Part shown: piece after piece, positions 33,390-42,207 of the stretch
Position numbering within the stretch: the stretch's first letter is position 1
Layout: each line of letters starts with the position of its first letter
Origin: Deltaproteobacteria bacterium
Lineage (GTDB): Bacteria; Desulfobacterota; Binatia; HRBIN30; CADEER01
Direction of reading: 5' to 3'
DNA length: 64,000 nt
Assembly (NCBI GenBank): GCA_029262455.1
Contig: JAJCZJ010000084.1
Location: 1 to 64,000 of the forward strand
The notes under the pieces: generated by a model
Databases searched by the model: none
Told to the model about the DNA's origin: nothing
The model's input: only the letters and a program-made list of their open reading frames with translations
Translations under genes and position numbers: made by a program

Positions 33390-35087
33390 ATGCGACGTCG
33401 TTGGTGTTTGGCCGAAGCGGACAAGGATCAGGCGGCGCGTTTGGAGTCGGACCTCCACATCTCGCCGCTTCTGGCCCATCTCTTGAGTGGGCGAGGGTTC
33501 GCCGACACCGCGGCCGCTGACGCCTTCCTGCGCGCGCGCCTGTCGGAGCAGTTGCGCTCGCCGATGCTCTTTCGCGACATGCCGCGCGCATGTGAGCGTT
33601 TGGCGAAGGCCTTGAGTCGCGGCGAGTGTATCGGTGTGCACGGCGACTACGACGTCGACGGGATCAGTGGCAGCGCGGTGTTGGTGCGATACTTTCGCGC
33701 TCTCGGTCAGGAACCGGTCGTCCACATCCCGCACCGGATGAAGGAGGGCTACGGCCTCAAGGACATCGGTGTGCGGGCGTTGGCAGAGCAGGGCGCCAAG
33801 GTGATGATCACGGTCGATTGCGGCGGGGTTAGTCACGCCGAGATCGAGCTCGCCGGCCGTCTTGGGATGGACGTGATCGTTTGCGACCATCACCAGGTGT
33901 CGGATACGCCGCTGCCGGCCCATGCCGTCCTCAACCCGATCGAAAAGGGTTGTGGCTTTCCGTTCACCGGCCTGTGCGGCGCCGGCCTGGCGTTTTATCT
34001 GGCGGCTGGGTTGCGCATGCACCTGCGCGAAACGGGGGCGAGCCAGCTGCCCGATCTCAAGAGTCTCCTCGAATTGGTCGCGCTCGGTACGATTGCCGAT
34101 GTCGTGCCGGTGGTCGAGGAGAACCGAGTCTTGGTCAAACATGGACTGGCTCAGATCGAGAACAGCAAGTCGCCGGGGATGATCGCCCTGAAGGCGGTGA
34201 GTGGAGTGACTCGCGTGTCGTCGGGAGCGATCGGGTTTCGTTTGGCGCCTCGTCTCAATGCTGGAGGGCGCCTCGACGACGCGCGGCGTTCGCTCGACTT
34301 GTTGACGACCGAGGACCGCGCGACGGCGGATCGATTGGCCGTGGTGCTCGACGACGAGAATAAAGCCCGGCAGCGCATCGAACGCGAAGCCGTCGATGAG
34401 GCCGTGGCCGAGATCGAAGCGCGCGGCGGGATTGGCGAGCGCCACAGCATCGTATTGGCGTCCGAGGATTGGCACCCCGGCGTGGTCGGGATCGTTGCAG
34501 CCCGGATGGTGGATCGTTACCACCGCCCGAGTGTGATGATTGCCGTCGATGCGCAGAGTGCGACGGGACGCGGCTCGGCGCGCAGCATTCCAGGCGTGAA
34601 TCTGCACGCCGCGCTGGCCGAGTGCGAGGAGCTGATGATTGGCTTCGGTGGCCATCCGATGGCGGCGGGGATGACGATCGATGCGTCCAAGGTCGCAGAC
34701 CTGGCCGAGCGCCTCGATGTGGTACTGGCGCGCGTGACTCCAGATGAGGCGTTGATTCCCGAGAGGCGCATCGATGCCGAGCTGTCGCTGGCCGATGTGA
34801 GCGAGGCGACTCTGGCCGACCTCGAACGGATGGAGCCCTTTGGGCCTTCGAACCCGGAGCCGGTCTTTCTCGATCGCGAGGTGAGGGTGCGCTCCCGCCG
34901 GGTGGTCGGAGGAACTCATTTGAAGCTCTATCTGGAGTCTAGGGGGCGGAGCCTCGCTGCGATTGCGTTTGGAATGGCCGATCGTGAAGTGGCCGTGGGC
35001 GATTCGATCGACATTCTCTATCGACCGCGGATGTCGGAGTGGGGAGGCGAGCGAACGCTAGAGGTCGAGCTGCGAGATTTTCGATAA
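33390..35087 (+). CDS. recJ: Single-stranded-DNA-specific 5'-3' exonuclease RecJ
   Basis: From ATG 33390 (GGAGAGG before it) the protein has 565 residues. DHH-family motifs are intact: HGDYDVDGISGSAVL, TVDCGGVSHAEIE, CDHHQVSD, GLCGAGLAF, IADVVPV, and the DHHA1 and OB regions with RSIPGVNLHAALAECEELMIGFGGHPMAAGMT. It degrades 5' single strands in recombination and mismatch repair using metal ions. secF-recJ adjacency is common. Confidence 0.95.
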   Translation: MRRRWCLAEADKDQAARLESDLHISPLLAHLLSGRGFADTAAADAFLRARLSEQLRSPMLFRDMPRACERLAKALSRGECIGVHGDYDVDGISGSAVLVRYFRALGQEPVVHIPHRMKEGYGLKDIGVRALAEQGAKVMITVDCGGVSHAEIELAGRLGMDVIVCDHHQVSDTPLPAHAVLNPIEKGCGFPFTGLCGAGLAFYLAAGLRMHLRETGASQLPDLKSLLELVALGTIADVVPVVEENRVLVKHGLAQIENSKSPGMIALKAVSGVTRVSSGAIGFRLAPRLNAGGRLDDARRSLDLLTTEDRATADRLAVVLDDENKARQRIEREAVDEAVAEIEARGGIGERHSIVLASEDWHPGVVGIVAARMVDRYHRPSVMIAVDAQSATGRGSARSIPGVNLHAALAECEELMIGFGGHPMAAGMTIDASKVADLAERLDVVLARVTPDEALIPERRIDAELSLADVSEATLADLERMEPFGPSNPEPVFLDREVRVRSRRVVGGTHLKLYLESRGRSLAAIAFGMADREVAVGDSIDILYRPRMSEWGGERTLEVELRDFR

Positions 35088-35202
35088 TTGCCGGCATAGG
35101 GACCTGTACTTGAACTGATACACGCTGACTGGTTCAATGGCGGCTTGCCTGCCCCCGGCACTACAAGCTATTAAGTGCCAAGATGTCGGGACCTGGTTCG
35201 AA

Positions 35203-35382
35203 ATGGACGACTCGATTCTCAACAGCAAAGAAGCGGCGCTCATGTTAGACATGAGCCCTGATACTGTGAATGAGTATGCTAGGAAAGCGATACTGCCGGC
35301 GTTCAAACAGGGTCGGCAGTGGCGTTTCTCGGTCAAGGACATCGAAGCGTTTAAACGGGACTTGCAAGAGGCTGCGGCTTAA
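35203..35382 (+). CDS. Small excisionase/MerR-type helix-turn-helix DNA-binding protein
   Basis: From ATG 35203 the protein has 59 residues and is a single helix-turn-helix domain of the type in excisionases and BldC-like proteins: NSKEAALMLDMSPDTVNEYARKAILPAFKQGRQWRFSVKDIEAFK. It would bind DNA as a small dimer or cooperatively. There is no integrase nearby, so a chromosomal regulator is likelier than phage excision. It ends 12 bases before the methyltransferase gene, suggesting cotranscription and perhaps regulation of it. Confidence 0.8.
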   Translation: MDDSILNSKEAALMLDMSPDTVNEYARKAILPAFKQGRQWRFSVKDIEAFKRDLQEAAA

Positions 35383-35394
35383 GTAGGGGGCTCC

Positions 35395-36099
35395 ATGGCG
35401 CTCGATTCGACAGTACCACAAGCATACGAAAGTAAGCTTTATGGCGAGTATTCAGGTATTTATGACCTGATCTTCGCGCGATTCTTCTATCCGCGAATCG
35501 CTGCGGTCATCAAGGATTTGCGGATTCCGGCCGGAGCGCGTGTGTTGGAGCTCGGGGTGGGCACCGGGATGGCGCTGAAGGCTTACCCGCCTCATTGCCA
35601 CGTCACGGGGATCGATCTAGCCCCGGACATGCTTGAACGAGCGCGCGAGCGGATAGCCCGGCGCGGTTGGTCGCACATTGATGTCCAGTGCATGGATGCT
35701 CTGAATCTCGACTTCGACGATTCGAGCTTCGACTATGTGATGGCCTTTCATGTCGTGAGCGTGGTTCCCAATGCCGATCGCTTCATGGCCGAGGCGCAAC
35801 GCGTTTGTAAGCCTGGCGGCAAGGTGGTGGTGATCAATCACTTCCGCAGCGACAAGAAAGTGCTGGCCGCCTTGGATCGCAAGATCGAGCCGATCACGCG
35901 ACGAGTCGGGTGGCACACGCTGGGTCGAGCCGAGGTGTTTGACGGTCTGACGCTAGACCTGAGCCGGGTCTACAAGACCTCGCGCAGATCGCTGTTCACG
36001 ATCGTCGTTGCTCGCAACGCGAAAGCCGACGGCAGTCTCCCCCCGATCATGGGCATAGGCCCGACCGGCGCTGGGCCGGAGCAAGCCACTGCCGGGTAG
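35395..36099 (+). CDS. PmtA-like class I SAM-dependent methyltransferase
   Basis: The 234-residue protein has the class I methyltransferase motifs VLELGVGTGMAL (SAM glycine loop), VTGIDLAPDMLERARER, CMDALNLDFDDSSFDYVMAFHV and GGKVVVINHF. N-terminal YSGIYDLIFARFFYPRIAAVI and the later HTLGRAEVFDGL resemble the Rhodobacter-type phosphatidylethanolamine N-methyltransferase, which makes phosphatidylcholine. UbiE-like quinone methylases are the alternative. It is followed by three consecutive hairpins before ctp. Confidence 0.75.
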   Translation: MALDSTVPQAYESKLYGEYSGIYDLIFARFFYPRIAAVIKDLRIPAGARVLELGVGTGMALKAYPPHCHVTGIDLAPDMLERARERIARRGWSHIDVQCMDALNLDFDDSSFDYVMAFHVVSVVPNADRFMAEAQRVCKPGGKVVVINHFRSDKKVLAALDRKIEPITRRVGWHTLGRAEVFDGLTLDLSRVYKTSRRSLFTIVVARNAKADGSLPPIMGIGPTGAGPEQATAG

Positions 36100-36108
36100 T
36101 TTCGATCC

Positions 36109-36187
36109 TCGTCTTTCGGGACGAGATCGGCCCCTCTGAGGGGTGTTGGCTTGATCCGTCGGGGACATCGTTTCCCCGTGTGCCAAC
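36109..36187 (+). promoter_or_regulatory. Three successive RNA hairpins between the methyltransferase and ctp genes
   Basis: Hairpin 1: CTCGTC (36109-36114)/GACGAG (36120-36125). Hairpin 2: CCCCT (36131-36135)/AGGGG (36139-36143). Hairpin 3: outer GTTGGC (36145-36150)/GCCAAC (36182-36187) enclosing CGGGGA (36160-36165)/TCCCCG (36173-36178). No U-run follows. The leader between them and the ctp GTG (36281) contains TATACT at 36255-36260. A terminator of the methyltransferase unit or a 5' regulatory leader of ctp are both possible. Confidence 0.5.
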
Positions 36188-36280
36188 GGATTCGGCCGAT
36201 ATTCGCGCATGTGACTTGTTAGATTGCGGGCTGGCCGGTGCTCGCAGCGTGCGCTATACTTTCGTGCTGGAGGCGAACGA

Positions 36281-37609
36281 GTGAAATCAAGAGCGAGATT
36301 TGCGAGTGTAGTCTTGGTCATTACCTTGGTGACGATGGCGAGCGGTTGGTTGGCCGGACAGGTTTCGGCACGCCAGGAAGACTACGAGAACCTCGAAGAC
36401 TTCGCGAGCATCTTGGCGATGGTTCGAAGGAATTACGTCGACGACGTGACGACCCGACGCTTGGTCGATGGCGCGATTCGCGGCATGCTCAACTCACTCG
36501 ACCCGCACAGCGCCTACTTGGCGCCGGACGCCTACAAAGAGCTGCAGGTCGACACACGCGGCAGTTTTGGTGGCCTCGGAATCGAGATCACTTTGCGGGA
36601 TGGCATCCTGACGGTTGTTTCGCCGATCGAAGACACGCCGGCCTTTCACGCCGGTGTCCTCGCCGGCGACCAGATCATCAAGATCGAAAACGAATTCACC
36701 AAAGACATGACGCTGATGCAGGCCGTGAAGCTGATGCGCGGCCCGAAAGGCACCGGGATCGACCTGACCATCCGCCGCGAATCGCAGCAGGATTGGATCG
36801 ACCTGACCATCGTTCGTGAGGTGATTCGCATTAAGAGCGTCAAGCATCGCCTGATCGAGCCCGGCTACGGCTACCTTCGCCTGACCCAGTTCCAAGAGCG
36901 CACGGCGCGCGATGCGGTGAAGTCGATTCAGTCGATGATCGACGAATCGCCGAGCGGACTGGAGGGTTTGGTTCTCGATCTTCGCAACAACCCTGGTGGA
37001 CTTCTGTCGCAAGCCGTTAGCGTTTCGGACATTTTCCTCGACTCCGGCATGGTGGTCTATACCGAGGGTCGTCTGGACAACCAGGCGCAGAAGTTCTTTG
37101 CGAACAAGTCGAATAGTCGAATAGATTTTCCGATGATCGTGCTCGTCAATGGCGGTAGTGCCAGCGCTTCGGAGATTGTCGCCGGTGCGCTGCAGGACCA
37201 CCGGCGAGCGATCGTGTTAGGGACGCAGACCTTCGGCAAGGGCTCGGTGCAAACGATCCTGCCGATTCAAAACGAGGAGCCAACGTCGAAGTCGGCGATT
37301 CGTTTGACGACGGCGCGGTACTTTACGCCTAACGGACGGTCGATTCAGGCAACCGGAATTACGCCGGACATCGTCATGGAGCCTCGACCCACAGTCGCCG
37401 GCGACGAAGATACGCCCGAGATGATTCGCGAGAGCAACTTGCCGCGGCATTTGGAGCAGGGTGAGGACGAGGAGTCGGACAAGGCTCCGAAGGAGACGGC
37501 CCCGGATCCCGAGAAGGCGCCTGCTGAGGATGCGCAGCTGCTCCGAGCGCTAGAACTTCTCAAGAGCTGGAACGTCTTCAAGTCTGTCGTCGCTCAAAAG
37601 GCAGCCTGA
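36281..37609 (+). CDS. ctp: C-terminal processing peptidase (S41)
   Basis: The GTG at 36281 is chosen because GGAGG lies at 36269-36273; the product has 442 residues with an N-terminal hydrophobic leader (FASVVLVITLVTMASGWLAG). A PDZ domain (GSFGGLGIEITLRDGILTVVSPIEDTPAFHAGV) precedes the S41 catalytic core: LVLDLRNNPGGLL, the Ser in VNGGSASASEIVAGAL and the Lys in GTQTFGKGSVQTI. The tail after residue 385 is acidic and Pro/Glu-rich. It cleaves periplasmic substrates near their C-terminus. The YibQ-like gene downstream is its usual neighbour, often with a murein hydrolase activator that is missing here. Confidence 0.94.
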   Translation: MKSRARFASVVLVITLVTMASGWLAGQVSARQEDYENLEDFASILAMVRRNYVDDVTTRRLVDGAIRGMLNSLDPHSAYLAPDAYKELQVDTRGSFGGLGIEITLRDGILTVVSPIEDTPAFHAGVLAGDQIIKIENEFTKDMTLMQAVKLMRGPKGTGIDLTIRRESQQDWIDLTIVREVIRIKSVKHRLIEPGYGYLRLTQFQERTARDAVKSIQSMIDESPSGLEGLVLDLRNNPGGLLSQAVSVSDIFLDSGMVVYTEGRLDNQAQKFFANKSNSRIDFPMIVLVNGGSASASEIVAGALQDHRRAIVLGTQTFGKGSVQTILPIQNEEPTSKSAIRLTTARYFTPNGRSIQATGITPDIVMEPRPTVAGDEDTPEMIRESNLPRHLEQGEDEESDKAPKETAPDPEKAPAEDAQLLRALELLKSWNVFKSVVAQKAA

Positions 37610-37731
37610 GCCGGTTGCGGCTTGGCTGGGTCGCGGGTCGTTCGATGGCTGCTCGATTGAGCCGGACTGCGAGAGGCCCGTGGGGTTTGCCTGCGACGCG
37701 ACTGAAATTCATCAGTTTCGCGAGTTGAATT

Positions 37732-38775
37732 GTGGCTAAGAAGACAGGCGCGGGGACCGCGGCCGGTGGCGATTGGTTGAGTCTCGGTTGGGTCTTCTCC
37801 TACCCCCTGATGGCTGTTTTTGCAGCGATGATTTTTCTCTCAGCCGAGGAGATCTCGCAGCCTGCCAAACCGCTCTCCGCGGCCACAGTTCCGGTCGTCG
37901 CGGACAGTCCCGATTGGGGCGAGAAGTTTGCACAACGGGTCGAGGTCTTGCACGCTGCGGTCGTTGCAGCGCCTCTCGATACGACGGTTGCAGGTGAGAC
38001 GGCTCAAGGTTCGGGGCAGAACCGCTGGAAGCATCGCCTTGTCGAGCTAACCGTCGAGCGCGAGCGACAAGCCGAAGTGGAGGCCGCGCTCGATCAGCTG
38101 CGGACGGTGGACGACGGGGTCAATTTGGTTTCGGAAGACACCTTCAACGGCACGCAGGTGTTGATCGGACTCGACGGACTGCTGACCCACACGGTACGGA
38201 TTTTTTGGGCCGACGAACCAACGCGTCCGCGGGTTGGGCTGGTGATTGCGGCCCTCGGTGACGACTTGAGATTTGCCCGCGAGGTCATTGAGCTCAAGGC
38301 ACCGGTGGGTATTGCGATCCTGCCGTTCCGACCGTTCTCGGCACAGGTGGCCGAGCTGGCCCGGCTTTTTGAGCGCGACGTGTTGTTGGACTGGAGCGCC
38401 GCTGCATCCGAGCGCCACGACCTGGAGGCGATGCTTGGCACTGTGCCAGGTGCGTTCGCGGTCCACCTAGGTGCTGCCGCTGTCGAGACAAGTCTGGTCG
38501 GTGAGATGCGGGACCGTGGCCTGTTTCCGCTTCGGGTCGATTCGAATGGTGGGCCGACCGTGTTTGCGATCGCCCCGGGTGCGGACCTGGACCGCGTCGT
38601 CGAGGCGATGACACGCCATGCGCTCGAAGGCGGCCGAGCCATCGGGGTGACCTGGGTGGCGGGGCAAGCTGAGCTGGCGCGCGTACGTCGGATGCTGAGC
38701 GATTGGCGACGCGCGGAGATTGATGTCGTCGAGGTATCGGAGCTGGTCGGTGTCGCAACCCGCCCGGCTGCGTAA
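37732..38775 (+). CDS. Divergent polysaccharide deacetylase-like protein (YibQ family), degenerate
   Basis: The 347-residue protein has one N-terminal membrane anchor (PLMAVFAAMIFLS), a linker, and a C-terminal domain (from about residue 160) in the fold of YibQ/DUF610 divergent deacetylases: RVGLVIAALGDDLRFAREVIELKAPVGIAILPFRPFS, and a later GLFPLRVDSNGG. Where family members usually have an IDDxG motif, this has AALGDDL, and no zinc-ligand His set is obvious, so it is probably not an active deacetylase. Location after ctp supports the assignment. GTG start. Confidence 0.7.
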   Translation: MAKKTGAGTAAGGDWLSLGWVFSYPLMAVFAAMIFLSAEEISQPAKPLSAATVPVVADSPDWGEKFAQRVEVLHAAVVAAPLDTTVAGETAQGSGQNRWKHRLVELTVERERQAEVEAALDQLRTVDDGVNLVSEDTFNGTQVLIGLDGLLTHTVRIFWADEPTRPRVGLVIAALGDDLRFAREVIELKAPVGIAILPFRPFSAQVAELARLFERDVLLDWSAAASERHDLEAMLGTVPGAFAVHLGAAAVETSLVGEMRDRGLFPLRVDSNGGPTVFAIAPGADLDRVVEAMTRHALEGGRAIGVTWVAGQAELARVRRMLSDWRRAEIDVVEVSELVGVATRPAA

Positions 38776-38805
38776 CAGCTCGTTGAGCGAGTAGGGCGGG
38801 AGCGA

Positions 38806-39663
38806 ATGAATCTACACGGACAACCGGCCAACGTCGGGCTTCATTGTGGCGGCTCCGAGTATCTCGTCGCGCGCGAGGTGGTCGATTTCTACAGCGAGGC
38901 GCTGTCGGACGACCACCCACTTTACCGCGAGTTTGCGCCGCCGTTGTTGTACCATTCTGAGTGCTATCGCTTTCTCGGCCAGTGGTATTTGCAGAACCTG
39001 ATCGGCAACCTGCACGGTCGGCAAGAGTGGAAGATGTATGCTCCGATTGCCGTCGGTGCTCGGGTCAAGACGCGGTCGACAATCATCGATCGCTACCACA
39101 AGCGCGGGCGCGATTACGTGGTCAACGAGACCGATGTGGTCGATGCGGCGAGTGGCGCATTGTTGGTGCGCGGCCGCACCCATCAGTCGTTCTTGCCCGA
39201 GCGCTCGGAGTCGGACGATGGGTTCGTCGTCGACAAGGGCAGCGCCGCCAAGAAGCCGCCGCGCCCGCCGTTTCCGACTGCCACCGGTGAGGAGTTGCCG
39301 GCGATCGAGAAGGTGATCGATCAACGCCGTTGTTGGATGTTTTCAGGCCCAGCGGCGAACTACCACAACGACGCGGAAGAAGCGCGCAAGCTCGGATTTC
39401 CCGGGATCGTCGTCCAGGGGATGATGACCACGTGCTTTGCGGCGCAGGTCATGCTCGATCGCTTCGGCATGGGATTTCTCGCCGGCGGATCGATGGATCT
39501 GCGCTTGACCAATGTCGTTTGGGTCGATGAGACGCTCAGCGCCAGGGCTCGGGTGCGCGAAGAGCACGCCGAGGGCACCCGCACGCGTGTTGCTTGTGAT
39601 GTTTGGGTAGAAAAAGCCGACGGGACGAGAGTCTTGATCGGCGATGCCAGCGCGCTGGTGTGA
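38806..39663 (+). CDS. MaoC-like double hotdog (enoyl-CoA hydratase-like) protein
   Basis: The 285-residue protein has two hotdog halves. The first (residues 15-125) includes YSEALSDDHPLYRE; the second (165-285) shows AANYHNDAEEARKLGFPGIVVQGMMTTCFAAQVM, the R-hydratase-like hydratase motif with candidate catalytic residues. Such proteins hydrate 2-enoyl-CoAs or act in lipid or bile-acid-like pathways; no CoA-pathway genes adjoin, so the substrate is open. It starts 30 bases after the YibQ-like gene and has its own GGCGGGAGCGA ribosome region. Confidence 0.8.
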   Translation: MNLHGQPANVGLHCGGSEYLVAREVVDFYSEALSDDHPLYREFAPPLLYHSECYRFLGQWYLQNLIGNLHGRQEWKMYAPIAVGARVKTRSTIIDRYHKRGRDYVVNETDVVDAASGALLVRGRTHQSFLPERSESDDGFVVDKGSAAKKPPRPPFPTATGEELPAIEKVIDQRRCWMFSGPAANYHNDAEEARKLGFPGIVVQGMMTTCFAAQVMLDRFGMGFLAGGSMDLRLTNVVWVDETLSARARVREEHAEGTRTRVACDVWVEKADGTRVLIGDASALV

Positions 39664-39736
39664 GCATTTCGGGTTGCGAGCGGCCGCGCCTTCGAGACGG
39701 TTCGACATGCGAAGCGGGCGGCGATAGCGTTGTGTC

Positions 39737-40951
39737 ATGTCTACCGACGCGGTGATGAAGCGTCGCGTCGCCGTGTTGAGTGTGAGTGAACTCAACTGGC
39801 GCCTGCGCACCCAGCTCGAGGCTGACTACTCTTCGGTTTGGATTGCTGGAGAGATCTCCAATCTGCGCGTGCCGGCCTCGGGACATGTCTACTTTCGTTT
39901 GAAGGATGACAAGAGTCAGATTGCGGCGGTCGTCTTTCGGTCGAGTGCGCGTCGCATTCGCTTCCAACCGCGCGACGGCATGGAGGTCCTGGTGCGCGGG
40001 CGGGTCAGTCTGTACGAAGCTCGTGGGGATCTTCAGGTCTACGTTGACGCCATGGAGCCACAGGGAGTTGGCAGCGCCCAGCTCGCCCTACAGCAGCTCA
40101 AGGAGAAGCTGGCGGCAGAGGGGCTTTTTGACGCCGATCGCAAGCAGCCGCTGCCGGCTTGGCCGGCTACTGTCGGTGTCATCACCGCTGCCTCGGGAGC
40201 CGCCATTCACGACATCGTCGTGACGCTGCGGGAACGATTCCCAGGTGTTCGCATCCTTCTGCGTCCGGTCACGGTTCAGGGTAAGCTAGCCGGTGGAGAG
40301 ATTGTTCGGGCTCTGCGCGACATCGAGGAACATGGCCAAGCCGAGGTGGTGATCGTCGGTCGTGGCGGTGGATCGGCTGAGGACCTCTGGGCCTTCAACG
40401 AAGAGCGCGTGGCGCGCGCCATTGGTGATTGTTCGATTCCGACGGTTTCCGCTGTGGGACACGAAATTGATGTAACCCTGGCTGATTTAGTGGCCGACTT
40501 TCGTGCCGCTACGCCGACCGCCGCAGCCGCAGCAGTGGTTCCCGATTGTCGCGCAGTGGCAGCAGCTGTACGCCGCACTACGGGTGCTCTGCGGGCGGCG
40601 ATGATGGCCGTTGTGGGACGCCAGCGCGATCGGTTGACGGGGAGTGCCGGACGCTTGCGCGATCCGCGCGCTGCTCTGCGCGCGCAGCGGTTGCGCATCG
40701 ATGAGCTCGGCGAGCGAGGACGGCGTGCTTTGCAGGGGCAGTTGTCATTATCGCGGGAGCGGGTGTTGCGCGGCGCGGAACGTCTCGACGCTCTCTCGCC
40801 GCTCGCAGTACTGAAGCGCGGCTACACGATCGCACGCAAAGCTCCGGACGGTGCGGTCGTGCGCTCTGCGGCCGAGCTCGAGCGGGGCGACGCGATCGAG
40901 TTGTTGTTCGGAACGGGGAAGGCGACGGCGCGCATCGAGGAGACGGACTAG
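39737..40951 (+). CDS. xseA: Exodeoxyribonuclease VII large subunit
   Basis: The 404-residue protein has the N-terminal OB fold (VWIAGEISNLRVPASGHVYFRLKDDKSQIAAVVFR), the catalytic core with GVITAASGAAIHDI, GRGGGSAEDLWAFNEE, SAVGHEIDVTLADLVADFRAATPTAAA and a coiled C-terminal helix. With XseB it degrades single-stranded DNA. xseB follows after 111 bases. Confidence 0.95.
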   Translation: MSTDAVMKRRVAVLSVSELNWRLRTQLEADYSSVWIAGEISNLRVPASGHVYFRLKDDKSQIAAVVFRSSARRIRFQPRDGMEVLVRGRVSLYEARGDLQVYVDAMEPQGVGSAQLALQQLKEKLAAEGLFDADRKQPLPAWPATVGVITAASGAAIHDIVVTLRERFPGVRILLRPVTVQGKLAGGEIVRALRDIEEHGQAEVVIVGRGGGSAEDLWAFNEERVARAIGDCSIPTVSAVGHEIDVTLADLVADFRAATPTAAAAAVVPDCRAVAAAVRRTTGALRAAMMAVVGRQRDRLTGSAGRLRDPRAALRAQRLRIDELGERGRRALQGQLSLSRERVLRGAERLDALSPLAVLKRGYTIARKAPDGAVVRSAAELERGDAIELLFGTGKATARIEETD

Positions 40952-41062
40952 GATGCACTCCGCTAGTTTCGGGCAGAGGCGTTGTTCGGCATTCGGTTGA
41001 AGAACAGGCGCGCATTCTTGGCGGTTATCGGCGTTATCTGACGCATCGGAGTGAGAGGATCT

Positions 41063-41317
41063 ATGGCAGCGAAGCGAAAAGAAGCCGCAGCGACGTTTGA
41101 TGACGGCATGCGGACCCTCGAAGGTCTCGTGGCCGAGCTCGAAGCGGGCGAGCTACCGCTCGAGAAGGCATTGGCCTCGTTTGAGACCGGAGTGGGTTTG
41201 GTTCGCGGGCTCAACGAGCAGCTCAACAAGGCCGAGAAGAAAGTTGAGCTGCTATCTCGCAGCGCCGCGGGAGATCTCGTGACCGAAACCCTGGAAGATG
41301 AGGACGACTCTGAGTGA
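41063..41317 (+). CDS. xseB: Exodeoxyribonuclease VII small subunit
   Basis: From ATG 41063, preceded by GAGAGGA, the 84-residue protein is all XseB: FDDGMRTLEGLVAELEAGELPLEKALASFETGVGLVRGLNEQLNKAEKKVELL, a helical hairpin that binds XseA. The acidic tail follows. The stop overlaps the GTG of ispA (GTGA). Confidence 0.95.
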   Translation: MAAKRKEAAATFDDGMRTLEGLVAELEAGELPLEKALASFETGVGLVRGLNEQLNKAEKKVELLSRSAAGDLVTETLEDEDDSE

Positions 41318-42207
41318 TCGACATTCGATCTTACTTGAAGGAACGCGCGACCTTCATCGAAGGGGCCCTGGATGAGGCCTTGCCTGCCGACGGCACAGCG
41401 GTGGTTGAGGCGATGCGCTATAGCCTCTTGGGCGGTGGCAAACGAATTCGTCCGATTCTGTTGTTGGCGGCGGGCGACACGGTCGGCTGCGACAGCGACT
41501 TGTTGGTGCCCTACGCGTGCGGTGTCGAGATGATCCACACCTACTCGCTGATTCACGATGACCTGCCGGCGATGGACGACGACGAATTGCGGCGCGGACG
41601 ACCTGCGAGCCACGTGCGATATGGCGACGCCTTGGCGATCCTGGCAGGCGACGCCCTGTTGACGGAGGCTTTCTCTTCGATGGCAGTTGCGGCCACGTCG
41701 CACCCGGATTTGTCGGTGGCGATCGCTGCGATTCGCGAGATTGCGCTGGCGTCTGGTGCGCGCGGGATGGTCGGCGGGCAGGCTGATGACATTGCGGCTG
41801 AGGGGACGGACGCCGATCTGGCAGCAGTGGAGTCGATTCACGCTCGCAAGACGGGAGCGTTGTTGCGCGCCTCGGTGCGCGCCGGGGGGATCTTGGCCGG
41901 AGCTTCCGATGAAGTAGTCGGCTGCCTCACGCGATATGCGGGGAACCTCGGCCTTGCGTTTCAAGTCGTCGACGATGTTCTCGACGCAACCGCGTCGAGC
42001 GAGACGACAGGAAAAGCCGAGGGTCGTGACGAGGTGCGCGGCAAGCGAACTTACACGGCGATCCTCGGGGTCGAGGGCGCCGTCCAGCGCGCCGTCGAGC
42101 TGCGCGACGTAGCGCTGGGCTCGGTGCAATCGCTCGGAGCGGCTGCCGATCCTCTGCGCGGAATCGCGGAATTCGTCGTTGGCCGGGTTGCGCGCGCGTC
42201 ACGGTGA
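41314..42207 (+). CDS. ispA: Farnesyl diphosphate synthase (short-chain trans-prenyl synthase)
   Basis: The 297-residue enzyme has GGGKRIRPILL, the first Asp-rich motif HDDLPAMDDDELRRG with the two-residue insertion typical of IspA, ARGMVGGQADD, and FQVVDDVLD. It makes FPP from DMAPP and IPP, supplying IspB for quinone tails. Between xseB and tlyA, with both boundaries overlapping (GTGA), but without the dxs gene that often lies between ispA and tlyA. Confidence 0.94.
   Translation: MIDIRSYLKERATFIEGALDEALPADGTAVVEAMRYSLLGGGKRIRPILLLAAGDTVGCDSDLLVPYACGVEMIHTYSLIHDDLPAMDDDELRRGRPASHVRYGDALAILAGDALLTEAFSSMAVAATSHPDLSVAIAAIREIALASGARGMVGGQADDIAAEGTDADLAAVESIHARKTGALLRASVRAGGILAGASDEVVGCLTRYAGNLGLAFQVVDDVLDATASSETTGKAEGRDEVRGKRTYTAILGVEGAVQRAVELRDVALGSVQSLGAAADPLRGIAEFVVGRVARASR

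Noticed and set aside
33297-34919. Long open frame (540 codons) antisense to recJ
   Set aside because: Arises from the GC-rich codon bias of recJ; the translation is rich in Arg, His and Gln with no domain, while recJ on the other strand is complete.
35203-35382. Phage excisionase indicating an integrated element
   Set aside because: No integrase, attachment repeat or foreign base composition is seen; the small HTH protein is cotranscribed with a methyltransferase gene.
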